Shown: positions 21,153 to 31,206 of the stretch, one piece after another | Layout: every line of letters starts with the position of its first letter | How positions within the stretch are numbered: position 1 is the first letter of the stretch | DNA from: Lasiosphaeris hirsuta | Taxonomy: Eukaryota; Ascomycota; Sordariomycetes; Sordariales; Lasiosphaeriaceae | Reading direction: 5' to 3' | Assembly (NCBI GenBank): GCA_030549175.1 | Contig: JAUKUA010000004.1 | Span: 868,001-932,000 of the forward strand | Length of the DNA: 64,000 bases | The notes under the pieces: generated by a model | Told to the model about the DNA's origin: nothing | Databases searched by the model: none | Seen by the model: the letters and a program-made list of their open reading frames with translations, nothing else | Position numbers and translations under genes: made by a program

Positions 21153-23159
21153 TCACGCCACGGTACCAGATTCCCAAATCTCCCTCCAACGCTTGGAATC
21201 CGTCCTCAACGGCCCATCAAGCCGCCCAAACCTCGCAGGCATCCCCGTGTTTGCCTCGGGGAGACAGATCCACTCCCTCACACAGTCGGGAACCTCCTCC
21301 TTGACGTGGCTGATGCAAATCAGTGCCTGTTGGTCACTCAATCCCGTCACTGTCACTTTTCCAAACTCCGAAGCGGGGTTAGCTACCACCGACGCCTCCA
21401 TCGGCGAATGCTTTCTATTCCCCAGCTTTGAGAACCCAGATGTGTACATCCTCTCCTCGCCGCAGGCAAGGAAGAGCATGCACTTGTCGCGCACCGCTTC
21501 GTCCATGCCGCTGAAGGCTTCGTCGAGCACGATTATGTCTGGGTGCTTGATGATAGCGCGGAGGAAGAGCAGAATGCGCTGTGCGCTAAAAGATAGCTCA
21601 CCAAACATGTAGTTGTCGGCCCAGCCAAGACTACTTTCGTTAGCAAACGGGAGTTCGTGGGAGAGCTTGGTGAACCCAGGGTTGAGCTCGTGCGTAAACC
21701 ACTTCAGGGTAGCATCAACCTGACCATGCGCCGTCCCGTCGAGCCTGGGCTTGCTGCGGAAGGTATCGGCCCAGGCACTCTCGAGGACCTGTCGAACTGT
21801 CAAGCTGCGAGGCATGTGCTGGTGAATCTCGGGACTAGAGTGCCCCACGCGGGACTGGATGTCCCAAAACGTCAGGGGCAGTTCCCCAGACCCTGGCTCG
21901 GGAAGCCGGCTGCAGCCAAACAGCTTGATGGGGAGCGAGTATGTCTGAGGGTGGTCGGAGCTGAGAAGTGACACGATCGTGGTCTTTCCCGAGCCGTTGG
22001 GCCCAAACACACCCCACCGCTCACCCGTACGAACTGTCCAGTGTAGCCCGCTGAGAGACTGGCCATCCCGCTCCTCCGTCCAGTTCCCTAGTGCAACTTT
22101 GTCGCCATATGTGACGCGGCAGCCACTCATTTCTACAAGCGGCTCCCCCAAAATCTCCGGGCCAGCATTGGCAATGGCAGGCTCACCAGCAGAACTACCA
22201 GTCACCTCATCACTCAACCCCTGACCCTCCACACCACTACCCGTCAGCGTCCTTCCCATCTCCCCAAGAGCATGCACCGGCATGGTTTCGTCCTCCAGCA
22301 GGTCACCCTTCCACACCCCGCGGACATACTTCCTCAGGCCCTCCAGGACTGTCTCCTTGTCGCCCATGGCGCTAATCTGGCAGTCGGTCCGGAGGTACAT
22401 GAGATGGGTGATCCAATCTGGCAACGGATCCTGCGGCCTGGCGCTCAACACCAACCTCGGACTCGCCTTCTCCGCAAGCGACCGCAGCAGTGGGCTCAGC
22501 CCCGCGACAGTCGGCGGGTCCAGCCCCATAAACGGCTCATCGAGGAGCAGCACCTCGGGACTCGTCAGCAGCGCGCGAGCAATGCGCGCCCTGCGGCCCT
22601 GGCCATTGGACAGAAACGCCACGGGGAGATCGAGCAGGCTATCCAGACGCAGGTCGACGACGACGCGCTCGAGCAGGGCGGCGTCGATGGCGTCCTCGCC
22701 AGGGAGCTTAGAGGGGTTCAGCTGGGTGTTGCCAAGCAGAAAGTCGCGCAGCGAGAAGTCTGTCTTTTCGCGGCGCGACTCGTAGCGTGCCGACAGGTAG
22801 GCCGAGGTGGCGGGGCTGAGGCCGCTGGCGCTGGCGTCGAAACCGACATACTGGATGGCTAAGCTCGGCGTCCGCAGCCGGCTCGAGACGTGGTCCGTGG
22901 CGAGGTAGGGGAAAGACCGTGCCGTAGGCGGGATGCTCAGATGCTGGCCACGGAGGAGCTGCAGGAAGGTGGTCTTGCCCGAAAGTGAGGGCCCGACGAT
23001 GCACCAGTGGTGGGGGGTGCTGCTCTGCGACGGCAGCTCAAAGCTCAGATCGGTGAAGAGCGGCGGATTAGGGTGCGAATGCGTGGTATTCGGGTGGTGC
23101 CGGTAGAAGGTGCCATTGGCAATGCGTATTATAGGCGGACGAGCAGATGGAAACCGCAT
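21153..23159 (-). CDS. ABC protein with two ATPase domains and no membrane domain (ModF / yeast YDR061W type)
   Basis: Intronless, 668 aa, from the ATG at 23159; the frame is open slightly further up but only through non-ATG codons. Two nucleotide-binding domains: Walker A GPSLSGKTT at about residue 57, degenerate signature FLSNGQGRR, Walker B VLLLDEPFMGLD; then Walker A GPNGSGKTT at about 388, signature ELSFSAQR and Walker B IIVLDEAFSGMD. No transmembrane helices. Twin soluble ATPases of this kind occur in fungi as YDR061W-like proteins and in bacteria as ModF; the substrate or partner is unknown, and a mitochondrial location is possible from the basic N-terminus. The gene is divergent from ump1 with about 425 bp between starts. 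Confidence 0.85.
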   Translation of the reverse strand: MRFPSARPPIIRIANGTFYRHHPNTTHSHPNPPLFTDLSFELPSQSSTPHHWCIVGPSLSGKTTFLQLLRGQHLSIPPTARSFPYLATDHVSSRLRTPSLAIQYVGFDASASGLSPATSAYLSARYESRREKTDFSLRDFLLGNTQLNPSKLPGEDAIDAALLERVVVDLRLDSLLDLPVAFLSNGQGRRARIARALLTSPEVLLLDEPFMGLDPPTVAGLSPLLRSLAEKASPRLVLSARPQDPLPDWITHLMYLRTDCQISAMGDKETVLEGLRKYVRGVWKGDLLEDETMPVHALGEMGRTLTGSGVEGQGLSDEVTGSSAGEPAIANAGPEILGEPLVEMSGCRVTYGDKVALGNWTEERDGQSLSGLHWTVRTGERWGVFGPNGSGKTTIVSLLSSDHPQTYSLPIKLFGCSRLPEPGSGELPLTFWDIQSRVGHSSPEIHQHMPRSLTVRQVLESAWADTFRSKPRLDGTAHGQVDATLKWFTHELNPGFTKLSHELPFANESSLGWADNYMFGELSFSAQRILLFLRAIIKHPDIIVLDEAFSGMDEAVRDKCMLFLACGEERMYTSGFSKLGNRKHSPMEASVVANPASEFGKVTVTGLSDQQALICISHVKEEVPDCVREWICLPEANTGMPARFGRLDGPLRTDSKRWREIWESGTVA

Positions 23160-23584
23160 CCTGTCTGTCAATTGGACTCTCCGGCCATGTTCTCAGCAGC
23201 CATCAGCTACTATGCTCCGTCCAAGTCCAGGGTTATGAGTCAAAACCTATGGGTTCCCGTTAAGGGTTCTAGGGTCTTACTGGGACGGGTATAATTATGG
23301 CCGGGGTTACGAACCACTAGGCGTGAGCTTTGAAGAAGCCACATTACGTAATCCTGCCGCCTTAACTAGTGCCTGAGAGGTACACGGTACCTGCCGACCG
23401 GGCGTTCGAACGCGAAGCAGCTTGGAGCCTTGAGCCTGGAGAGCTTCCCCAAACCACGATCAGCTCAATCACTCCACCACGGCACCCAATACCGCCGCAA
23501 CCAAACTCACATCTTCCACTATCGCAATCGACGCCCAGCCTAACCCACCACATAACCCATCCCTCCAATCCCCCAACCGCCAAG
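23160..23584. promoter_or_regulatory. bidirectional promoter region, ABC protein / ump1
   Basis: 425 bp between divergent ATGs. No TATA box or known operator is obvious; the last 100 bp before ump1 are CA/CT-rich, typical of fungal housekeeping leaders. Confidence 0.45.
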
Positions 23585-24101
23585 ATGGTAAGCACCACCT
23601 CCCCCGACCCTATCACCACCCCCAGCTAACCAAACCAAGTCCCTCCGCATCGTCCCCGCCGACAACCACTCCTCCTCCTTCAGCCACATCGCCGACCGCA
23701 CGCCCGGCGCGCCGTCCGCACCTGGCCTGCACGACACGATCCGAGCAGGTGTCGGCCCGTCGCCCTACGACAGCACCTTGACACAGCCCAAGCCCGCGTC
23801 GGCGCACCCGCTGGAAGCCCGCCTCAAGGCGTGGGAGTCGACGCAGTCGGCGCTGCGCATGGAGACGCTGCGACGGGCGTGTGGCATGGCGGAGCCGATC
23901 CGTCGGGGCATGGAGCTCAAGATCACACGGGACGGCGAGTGGCGGCCGATGGCACTCGCGGGCTCGGCCACGCCCAGCGTGCACGAGGAGATCCTCGCCG
24001 GCAGGGACGACATGATCACCTGGGAGGACGTCTTCACCGGGGAGGAGGCGCGCGTGCCCGTGCCTGTGCATGACGAGATGGAGCGCAAGTTGAAGATTTG
24101 A
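23585..24101 (+). CDS. ump1: proteasome maturation factor UMP1 (POMP)
   Basis: Exon 1 is just the ATG (23585-23587); a 52-nt intron (GTAAGC, branch GCTAACC, acceptor AAG) leads to exon 2, 23640-24101, giving 154 aa. UMP1 is a short-lived chaperone that helps half-20S proteasomes join and is the first substrate of the mature particle. Hallmarks: HPLEARLKAWESTQ, the helix METLRRACGMAEPIRRGMELKI, SVHEEILAGRDDMITWEDVF and a charged C-terminus. The length matches the family. An intron directly after the start codon means the reading frame depends on correct splicing. Confidence 0.93.
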
Positions 24102-24647
24102 GCGGGAAGGATGGCGAAGACCAAACGGCCGAGTGATGCGACCAGGTATTTGGTATGCGGGTTGGCCATGTCCGCCCTGCCTTGCTATGGAAGACTCGGC
24201 TCTGGTGTACGATACGGCTCTGGTGTCATTTGACCAGAGAGTCGAGATCATAGATAGATGGACGAAACACATTCACACGCCGGTCCAAAGTGGCAGGTAT
24301 CATAAATTTCACCCCTATACCTATCAAGTGCAATCTCGCTCTAACCCTCATCACTCATACCAAAACAAAACAAGTCCACTGACAGCGGCACAATACGCCT
24401 ATCCCAGTTCCTACACCACCTGTGAAACCATTAAAAATGAAGGACACCAATGAGACGGAGCGCCTCCCATGCACCCGGATAACATCCGTAGTAACAAGGC
24501 ACGACAGCACATCCTCAGACACGCCGTCATTAATACGCTGAGTCTGCAATAACCACATCACGCGTGACTATCTATGTTCAACGCTTGGAAAATTTCGTGA
24601 GCTCGTAATGCTCCCGATAGAGGTCAGGGAAGACCAGTAGAAGTCTC
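24102..24647. other. intergenic between convergent genes
   Basis: Shared 3' flanks of ump1 (+) and the ubiquitin-like gene (-). No gene seen. Confidence 0.5.
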
Positions 24648-25399
24648 CTATAAGATCACACAGCATCCGCTGCCCCCGTCGCGGCTTCGGCCGTCCCGGG
24701 AGCTGGTCTTGCCCTTAGCAGCCTCATCCTCCTCCATCATGTCGGCTGGTCGAACCGACATGTGGACAATGTTGGGACTATCCGCACTGAATTGGTATTC
24801 TGCTACGTGTTAGCGAGACACATCACGGCCGAGATCGTAAACATACTCTTGAGTTGCTCCTTGTCATCCAGCAGCTTTCCAAAGAAGATGAGCCGTATAC
24901 TGCTTGGGCTGGCCGGCTTGCCTTCCCACTCCTCTCGCCACTCCCTCAAGATCAATTCTTTCAACTTGTAAACCGAAATGCTAAAGGGATCTTTCCTGCC
25001 CGACTCCGTCACATCAGGCACCTCGACACTGCGCTTAGCCAGGTACTTCTCGTCGATCTTGTACGGGTGCCGGGCGCCCGTGGGAAGGAGGAGCGTGATG
25101 GTGCACACGAGAGGGTCCTGGCTCCCAGGCTGCGGATCCGAAGGGCCTATTGACAGAGAGTCCTCTTCCCTCTGCTTGTCGACAGCATCTTCCTTCGCCT
25201 TCCCCTTCGCTGCCCCGGCTGCTGCTGAGTCTGACGGTGTCGGCGACTGAATTTCCTTGGCCGGTAAAGGTAATGAGAACGCGCTCTCTGTCGCCTCCTG
25301 CTTCTGTGCTGCCTTGTCCATTTCGCTCATCGGTACGGCGTCTCCTAGTCGTGTCTCGGGCTGCTGGCTGCTGCTCGTCTGGGTATCGTTTTCAGCCAT
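24648..25399 (-). CDS. membrane-anchored ubiquitin-fold protein (UBL3/MUB-like) with CaaX end
   Basis: Exons 25399-24847 and 24802-24648 encode 235 aa. The 44-nt intron (GTATGT ... GCTAACACGTAG) restores LKTEYQFSADSPNIVHMSVRP. The first 95 residues are disordered and Ser/Glu-rich. Residues about 97-205 form a ubiquitin-like fold (CTITLLLPTGARHPYKI, VYKLKELILREWREEW, SIRLIFFGKLLDDKEQL). The chain ends GCCVIL: the last four, CVIL, are a CaaX box ending in Leu (geranylgeranylation expected), and the preceding Cys could be palmitoylated. This matches UBL3/MUB proteins, which sit on membranes and in animals sort cargo into vesicles. Fold and anchor are clear; fungal function is unproven. Confidence 0.88.
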
Positions 25400-26014
25400 G
25401 GCAGGGAATGTCGGTGACGAAATCGAGATCGAGATCGCAAAAGATGGATGGCGTCACAAATATGCAGCGACGATCGGTTGAACGGACAATTGACACGAAC
25501 ACCTGTAGGGATCAAATGGTCCTTAGAAATGAGCAATCGGCAAGAATGCGACAATTAGGAGCAATGCAACGGCTGCAAACGTTGCGACGCGACGGGACAA
25601 GGCGGACGTTTCGCTTTCGGGAAACGGCGTTAGAGTATCCGCAAACGGCGCTCGCTGCGTCACGACTGCGGTATCCAAACGCGTGCGTGCTCGTCGGCCG
25701 TGGAGTTGTCCGGATGCTCGAACAACTCTCGCTGGTGACGGGTGACCACGGGGTGGCGGACTGTCCGGCTGCCCAAATCCTGGTGGCTTGGCTGGGACCG
25801 GCTCCGTCCGAGTCCAGAAGCCTGGTGATGGCGCGGGTGCGTGCGGGAGCGGGCGCGGGCGCGGGTGTATGAACTACCGGGTTGGGAGGGCCATGTATGT
25901 ACAGAAGGCCGGCGATTTTAGAGCAGGAGGGCAAAGGAGCGAGAGTCGTGGATACGGGCAATTGGGCCCAGATACGGGAAGAGCGTCGGATAAGATGAGG
26001 GTGTGATGGCGGAC

Positions 26015-26066
26015 GTGGTGGTGGTGGTGGTGGTGGTGGTGGTGGTGGTGGTGGTGGTGGTGGTGG
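26015..26066 (+). repeat. (GTG)17 microsatellite
   Basis: About 52 bp of uninterrupted GTG trinucleotide repeat in non-coding DNA. Confidence 0.95.
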
Positions 26067-27358
26067 CCCACTCGCAGCAAGCCAAGGAATATGTCTTGCA
26101 ATCTTGCCGGCAGCACTGAGCACACTGCAGCGCGGGTGGAGGATGGGCCTAACGAGCGTGTGGATCACAATCGACTCGTCCCGGCGCGAGGTATCGCCAG
26201 ATATTCTGTTCAGATCGACACACGGTACCAAGGGGAATACCCACGGTTTTGAATGCTGGAACGGTTGTTGCAGCGGGAAGAAAAGCAAGGCATACCTTGG
26301 CAGGAGAGGGTTCTGTTGAATGGCCGGAAGTCGTGGAGCAGTGAAACAGCTTGATCCCGCGCACTTCCTGAATGGCAGGGGCCCAGTGTTTCCGCCTCCA
26401 GCACTAGCGGCCGTGGACGCCCGCCCAGTGGGCAGAAGCCAGTGGACAGCGGATCCCGGCCCAGCAAGGCAAATCAGCCCTCCACTGCACACGGACCAGC
26501 AGATGCCTCGATCCTCAATCGAGTCCTCCGTACAGCATACGAGTGGAGCTGCTGCAAACCTTCTTCGCGGTTTCAGCGCTTTCCCCGTTCTTTTTCATGT
26601 ACGGAGTCCCACCGCTTTGCCACGGTCTCAGCGCCGCTGTGCGCAGATAAGCTTCCATCGTCGACAACGTCTAGTGTATCTTCACCGTGCCGCAAGCGCA
26701 GTGGCGGGCGTTTACAGCGCTGCGGGGCGCCCGCGTGCCCGCGAGGGGGGCGAGGGACGGCCGTTCCTTGGACCTAGGGGCTCCAGCAAAACAAGAGACG
26801 TTCAGCTGATGTGCTCATGATTAGGCATCTTGCCCATCTTGACCCGGCATGTCGACACCTCAGCGAACGGCTCGCTCCAAGGCCATATTGGCCGCCTGGT
26901 CTGACCTTCCTTTCCTGTCGCCATGACTTGCAAGCACAACCCACCGGAGACAAAGACACCGCATCCAGACGGCGATAGATTGCCTTGAGTTGCACAGCAC
27001 GATCCTCTTTCAGGGTGCTTCCCGGCCACCTCAAGGCTAGATTGCTCCACAAAGCAGACTGCGTCCATCAAAGCCATCGTCTCATGGCCAGAGACAACGA
27101 CGTGCTGTCAGTCACCAGGAATAGCAATGCCCAGTTCCCCACAGACCAAGTTCCCAGTTCCCAGAAATGCTCCCCGCCACCAACCCACCCGTCTTAGTCA
27201 CCAACCTAGCTTCCACCCTCGCCTTCCGATCCGTGGCTCCCGACTGGCGTGCCATATTCCCGGTATCCCGAGCTCGAGCTCCAAATACAGGTATAGATTA
27301 ATCCAGGACCCGGTTGGCATGCCGCTCAGGGAACAAACTCGGAAATAAGTGGTTGAGC

Positions 27359-27359
<1 letters not shown>

Positions 27360-27389
<30 letters not shown>
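27360..27389 (+). repeat. A30 homopolymer
   Basis: Thirty consecutive A residues. It could mark the 3' end of a retrotransposed copy, but no body was recognised to its left. Confidence 0.9.
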
Positions 27390-27391
<2 letters not shown>

Positions 27392-29740
27392 CGCATCATA
27401 CTTATGCAACAAGGCACGATGACTAACGGTTGGGCCTATGACTGTGCGCGAGGCTAGCACTTGCAGACAATTAGTTGTGTGATGAATGGTTGTCGTTGGC
27501 GAGGCACTAGGTCCTAACAGCCGACGGTCAACCTCTCAGGGGCTGAAAAGGAGGTCATGTTCCTGATCAGTTGTTTTTGTACCCGCCTCGCTTGATGGGC
27601 TCCTAGAACGGCCCCGTAGCAGCTGCAAGCCACCCCTGATAAGCTTGAGATTCCACCAGCTCCAAGTTTCATCTCAGATCAACATGAAGTTCTGCAGCGT
27701 CTTCTACTACTGCTGTGTCACGGGAGACCTCTAGTGCATCACCTCGCATGGTAAACAGCAGTCCCGTCAGTCCAGGCGTGCGAATGACGACGTCTGTTGA
27801 TAAGTATACCATCGAGATGAACGCTAAAACGCCACACTATTACTTGATTGATCTTTTGCTCTTGCACAATCCGTGCTACCACATAGATAAAATCGAGAAA
27901 TTTTATGATTCTCCTTGGGCACTACTAGTACCAGGAGTGGATATAGTCTCAGATCATGGATAGGCTTTGCGGCTTTCGTAATTCACCTGACACGCCCAAA
28001 GCCACAGCAAACAGAACTTTATCATTCTAATCAGACTTTGGCTTGAGAAGATATTATTTTATTATCCCGTCGAGCATCCCGCGTCGTCCTAGTATTGCAT
28101 CGTCGCCGTTGCTGGTATCGGGGACCATGGAATTCTGAGCCGCTCCGGGACTGGACAAATTATCATAAATTCTAGTTCTGACTGGGCAGTGGCAAAATAT
28201 CATAAACATACTACAGATTGCAGAGTTTTTGATAGTGACTGGTGGCTAGGTAAGTTGATGTCTCAGGTTGGCGAAGCTATCACCAACAAGGCTCTCCCAC
28301 TGCTATACCTGCCCAATACCAAATTCATCGTCGGTATTACTTCTCATAAGTACCTAGGCGGTAAATATTTGGTACTTTTTTATCGTAAAGTAGAGCAAGA
28401 GACCTCTACATGGTGCTGCAGGGACAGGATCTTGAAACATAAGGGAATCAAACAAGTTGTACCCCTATCGCTGCACTATACAAGTACACTTCATGGTGAT
28501 TTACTCAAAACATGAGAGCAATCAAGACCCAAATACACAAATACCCTCCGTAGCAGCGGCCCCGCAGGACAACCCTAATAGCTTGCTTCGAGTCGAACAG
28601 ACGATGGACAACACCAGGGCGAGCCAAAGAGCACAGGCAGAATTTATGCAGGGTCATGTGAATACAGCATGTCAGTCGCTGATGCGGGCCGCGGTTACGT
28701 TGCAAGTGATACTCAGTACAAGCTGTTTGCTAGGCTGGCCAGGAGACTTGGTGCCACCCGAGGAGCAAAGTCCCGGCGTAACATCTCGCCATCACCTGTC
28801 TCTGGGACCACGATCACACAAGAGCGCTCCTCTGCTTTGCTCCTCATGGCAAACGTCAATTTCGAGTTCTTGGAGGTTTTCCAATTCCCCGTCGTGGATA
28901 ATGCAGTGAAAACTTTGAGAGGGGAAGGTGCCGAGGTGGGCTCTGAAACCCGCGACTTGTCGTGGGTAAACCGCGGGAAGGTGCTTGTTGGATGGTCACC
29001 AGATTGAGGCTCTGGGACCGGTCGAGAAGCTGTGTCAATTTTACTTGGAGATTGCACCAACTGTCAAACCACTCCATCCTTTCTGTGCCGTCAAATTTCA
29101 AACCCGATCTGGTTGCGCGCACGAGTCCCACAGTAGATTTTGTTCTGCCCTCAAAGCTCATCCACCTTCCTCGCTGCCCTCTTGCTCCTTCCCACCTTCA
29201 CCCACAACTCAACGCTGCCATCGCGACGCGACGAACTCAGCAAAGAATCAAGCATCTTGTCTCTGGAAAACCGTTCGTTTTCTGCAATCCGTAAGTGCCT
29301 GCACCTGTTCCTTGTCATCTTGATCCCTTACACGGTTTCGCCTGCCCTCACTCTCCTAATTATTCATGACTACATCCTCGAAAGGCAAGAGCGAGACCTG
29401 GACGAAGAACCCACAGGAACTTCGCGAAAATAAATTGATTATTTTCCCCCGTCTCACTCTGCCCTCGTGCAAAGTCCGTCCCTGTCACCACCCAAGATCC
29501 AACCTCTTCGTTGCGGGAAGCGTATGTTCTTGTCCTCCGCCGATTCCACCGATTATGTTGCACGTCGACCGACTGACCCGATCTCCCCTCGCTGTTTACA
29601 TTGCTGTCCTCTCTGATCCCCTCTCGCAACAAAGCCCGACCTACACCCTCCCACCCGTGCAAATCGGAGGAAACGAATGCTGACACCATCCGCCAGACCT
29701 GAGCCTAGGACATCAAGATCCCTATCACCAAGCAGCAAAA

Positions 29741-30535
29741 ATGTCCATCAAGCGCGCCCTCGTCACCGCCTTCGCGGCCAGCTTCCTCGGCAACGCCATT
29801 GCGATGGATGACAGCGCCGCCTGCGCGCATCCCGCCATCGAGGCCCGCGTTGCCAAGATGAACGCCCAGCGGGCCGCTCGCGATGTGACCACCATCCCGG
29901 TCGACAGCCCGCTGGTCCAGGACATTCCCACGGCCCTGAGCACGGTGACGGTAACCACGACAGAGATCGACACCCTGACTGTGACCCTGGCAGGCACCTC
30001 GCTGACCACGCCCTGCGAGACGACCATCACCGAGACGACCTTCGCCGGCACCGTCACCGAGACCACCACCTCCAACGGTGGCATGGGTGGCAACATCACC
30101 GCCCTCTCCGTGGGCAGCGGCTACACCTACTCGGGCGCAGGCACCGGCACCGCCGTCTCATCGCTGACCACCATCACGCTGACCTCGACCGAGTCGGGCA
30201 CGCTGACCCGCACGGACACGTTCGTCGTCGTGAGCACCATCAACGGCGGCAGCAACACGACCTTCACGCCCGTCTCGCCGACCCCAATCTCCTGGGGCCC
30301 GAAATCGTCGGCCACGACCGATGATTCCGACTACTCGACGAGCGCGGTCGACGCGATCACAGCCACCCCGACCCCGTCGACGCTGTCAACCTCGACACAC
30401 TCGTACACCTCGACCTCGGCCTCGTCGTCGGTGACCGAGCCAGCGCCGACCAGCGGTGCCGCAGCGGGCGAGGTCAACCTGGCCAGCAGCGTGCTGCTGG
30501 CCGCGGTCGCAGGCCTGATGTTTGTCATGGCCTGA
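29741..30535 (+). CDS. Ser/Thr-rich, probably GPI-anchored surface protein
   Basis: Intronless, 264 aa. A signal peptide (MSIKRALVTAFAASFLGNAIA) starts the chain. The rest is dominated by Thr, Ser and Val with TVTVTTTEIDTLTV-type beta stretches, two Cys-free low-complexity blocks, NGS/NIT-type N-glycosylation sites and heavy potential O-glycosylation. The C-terminus has the GPI pattern: small residues (SGAAAGE), then a hydrophobic tail (LLAAVAGLMFVMA) running to the last residue. Such proteins sit on the plasma membrane or in the wall; no catalytic domain is visible and the exact family is not recognised. The ATG at 29741 follows AAA, a normal fungal context. Confidence 0.82.
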   Translation: MSIKRALVTAFAASFLGNAIAMDDSAACAHPAIEARVAKMNAQRAARDVTTIPVDSPLVQDIPTALSTVTVTTTEIDTLTVTLAGTSLTTPCETTITETTFAGTVTETTTSNGGMGGNITALSVGSGYTYSGAGTGTAVSSLTTITLTSTESGTLTRTDTFVVVSTINGGSNTTFTPVSPTPISWGPKSSATTDDSDYSTSAVDAITATPTPSTLSTSTHSYTSTSASSSVTEPAPTSGAAAGEVNLASSVLLAAVAGLMFVMA

Positions 30536-31206
30536 TGGCCTTCTCTTCAGTATTTGTGCTTTATCAATCCGCTTGATCATTTCTTTCAGCATCTTCGCGC
30601 CACAACATCAGCAACAGGGAGTAGTTCTCTCCTTCATAATCAGCTACCAGCAGACATATGAACATGGAGATCTACACCCCCTACCCTGCATTGTCTACAT
30701 GCAACGTTTTCCTTCTCTACATCTAATCGACGACGGAGATAAAGCGTGGTGGGGATCTAACGATGATTTGGCATGAGGGTTCACTGGGTGTGTATGTCGA
30801 GTTGGGTTGATATTTGAGGGTTTCGATTTGGCACTGCTTTTGCGTTGCTGATAGTGGCTTTTAGCTGGGATGGACGGACAACGAGCAGGGGAATCGGTGG
30901 AGTTCAACGCGTCGCCTTTCACTTGCTCATGGATTTAATTCGTAATGGTAACCTCGGCTCTGTACATAACAAGCAAGGACCGGTCGAGCTAGGGAATTAA
31001 TCCAATATGGTTGTTTCTCAACCTCCATCGCCGTGTGACACGTATCAAGGTGTCCTCAAAGTCATTCAGCCTGTCAACTGTGCTATCCAGCCCATACCGC
31101 GGCTATATATACAAGGATATCTCTTGTACCAACCTCGATAAACCCCCCTTCAGAATGCCCCTCCTCAACAAGAAACCTATATTACTACAAAGCTAATACC
31201 TGATGC
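30536..31206. other. intergenic between convergent genes
   Basis: 3' flanks of the surface-protein gene and of the AP-2 beta gene. No gene seen. Confidence 0.5.

Larger units (their letters stand above)
25400..29740. other. 4.3 kb gene-poor region with relics
   Basis: No complete gene is supported. It holds a GTG microsatellite (26015-26066) and an A30 run (27360-27389). From about 27700 to 28520 the base composition turns AT-rich with degenerate short frames, as in mutated repeats. Between 28500 and 29010 pieces of plus-strand coding-like sequence (SVAAAPQDNPNSLLRVEQT; GHVNTACQSLMRAAVTLQ; VVDNAVKTLRGEG) lie in different frames, suggesting a decayed host gene. The last 300 bp should be the leader of the gene at 29741. 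Confidence 0.45.

Noticed and set aside
24803..25399. Single-exon version of the ubiquitin-like gene
   Set aside because: Reading through the intron loses the last beta strand and the CaaX end; splicing at 24846/24803 restores both.
26015..26066. Poly-His protein reading of the GTG repeat
   Set aside because: The frame exists only because of the trinucleotide repeat and has no coding context.
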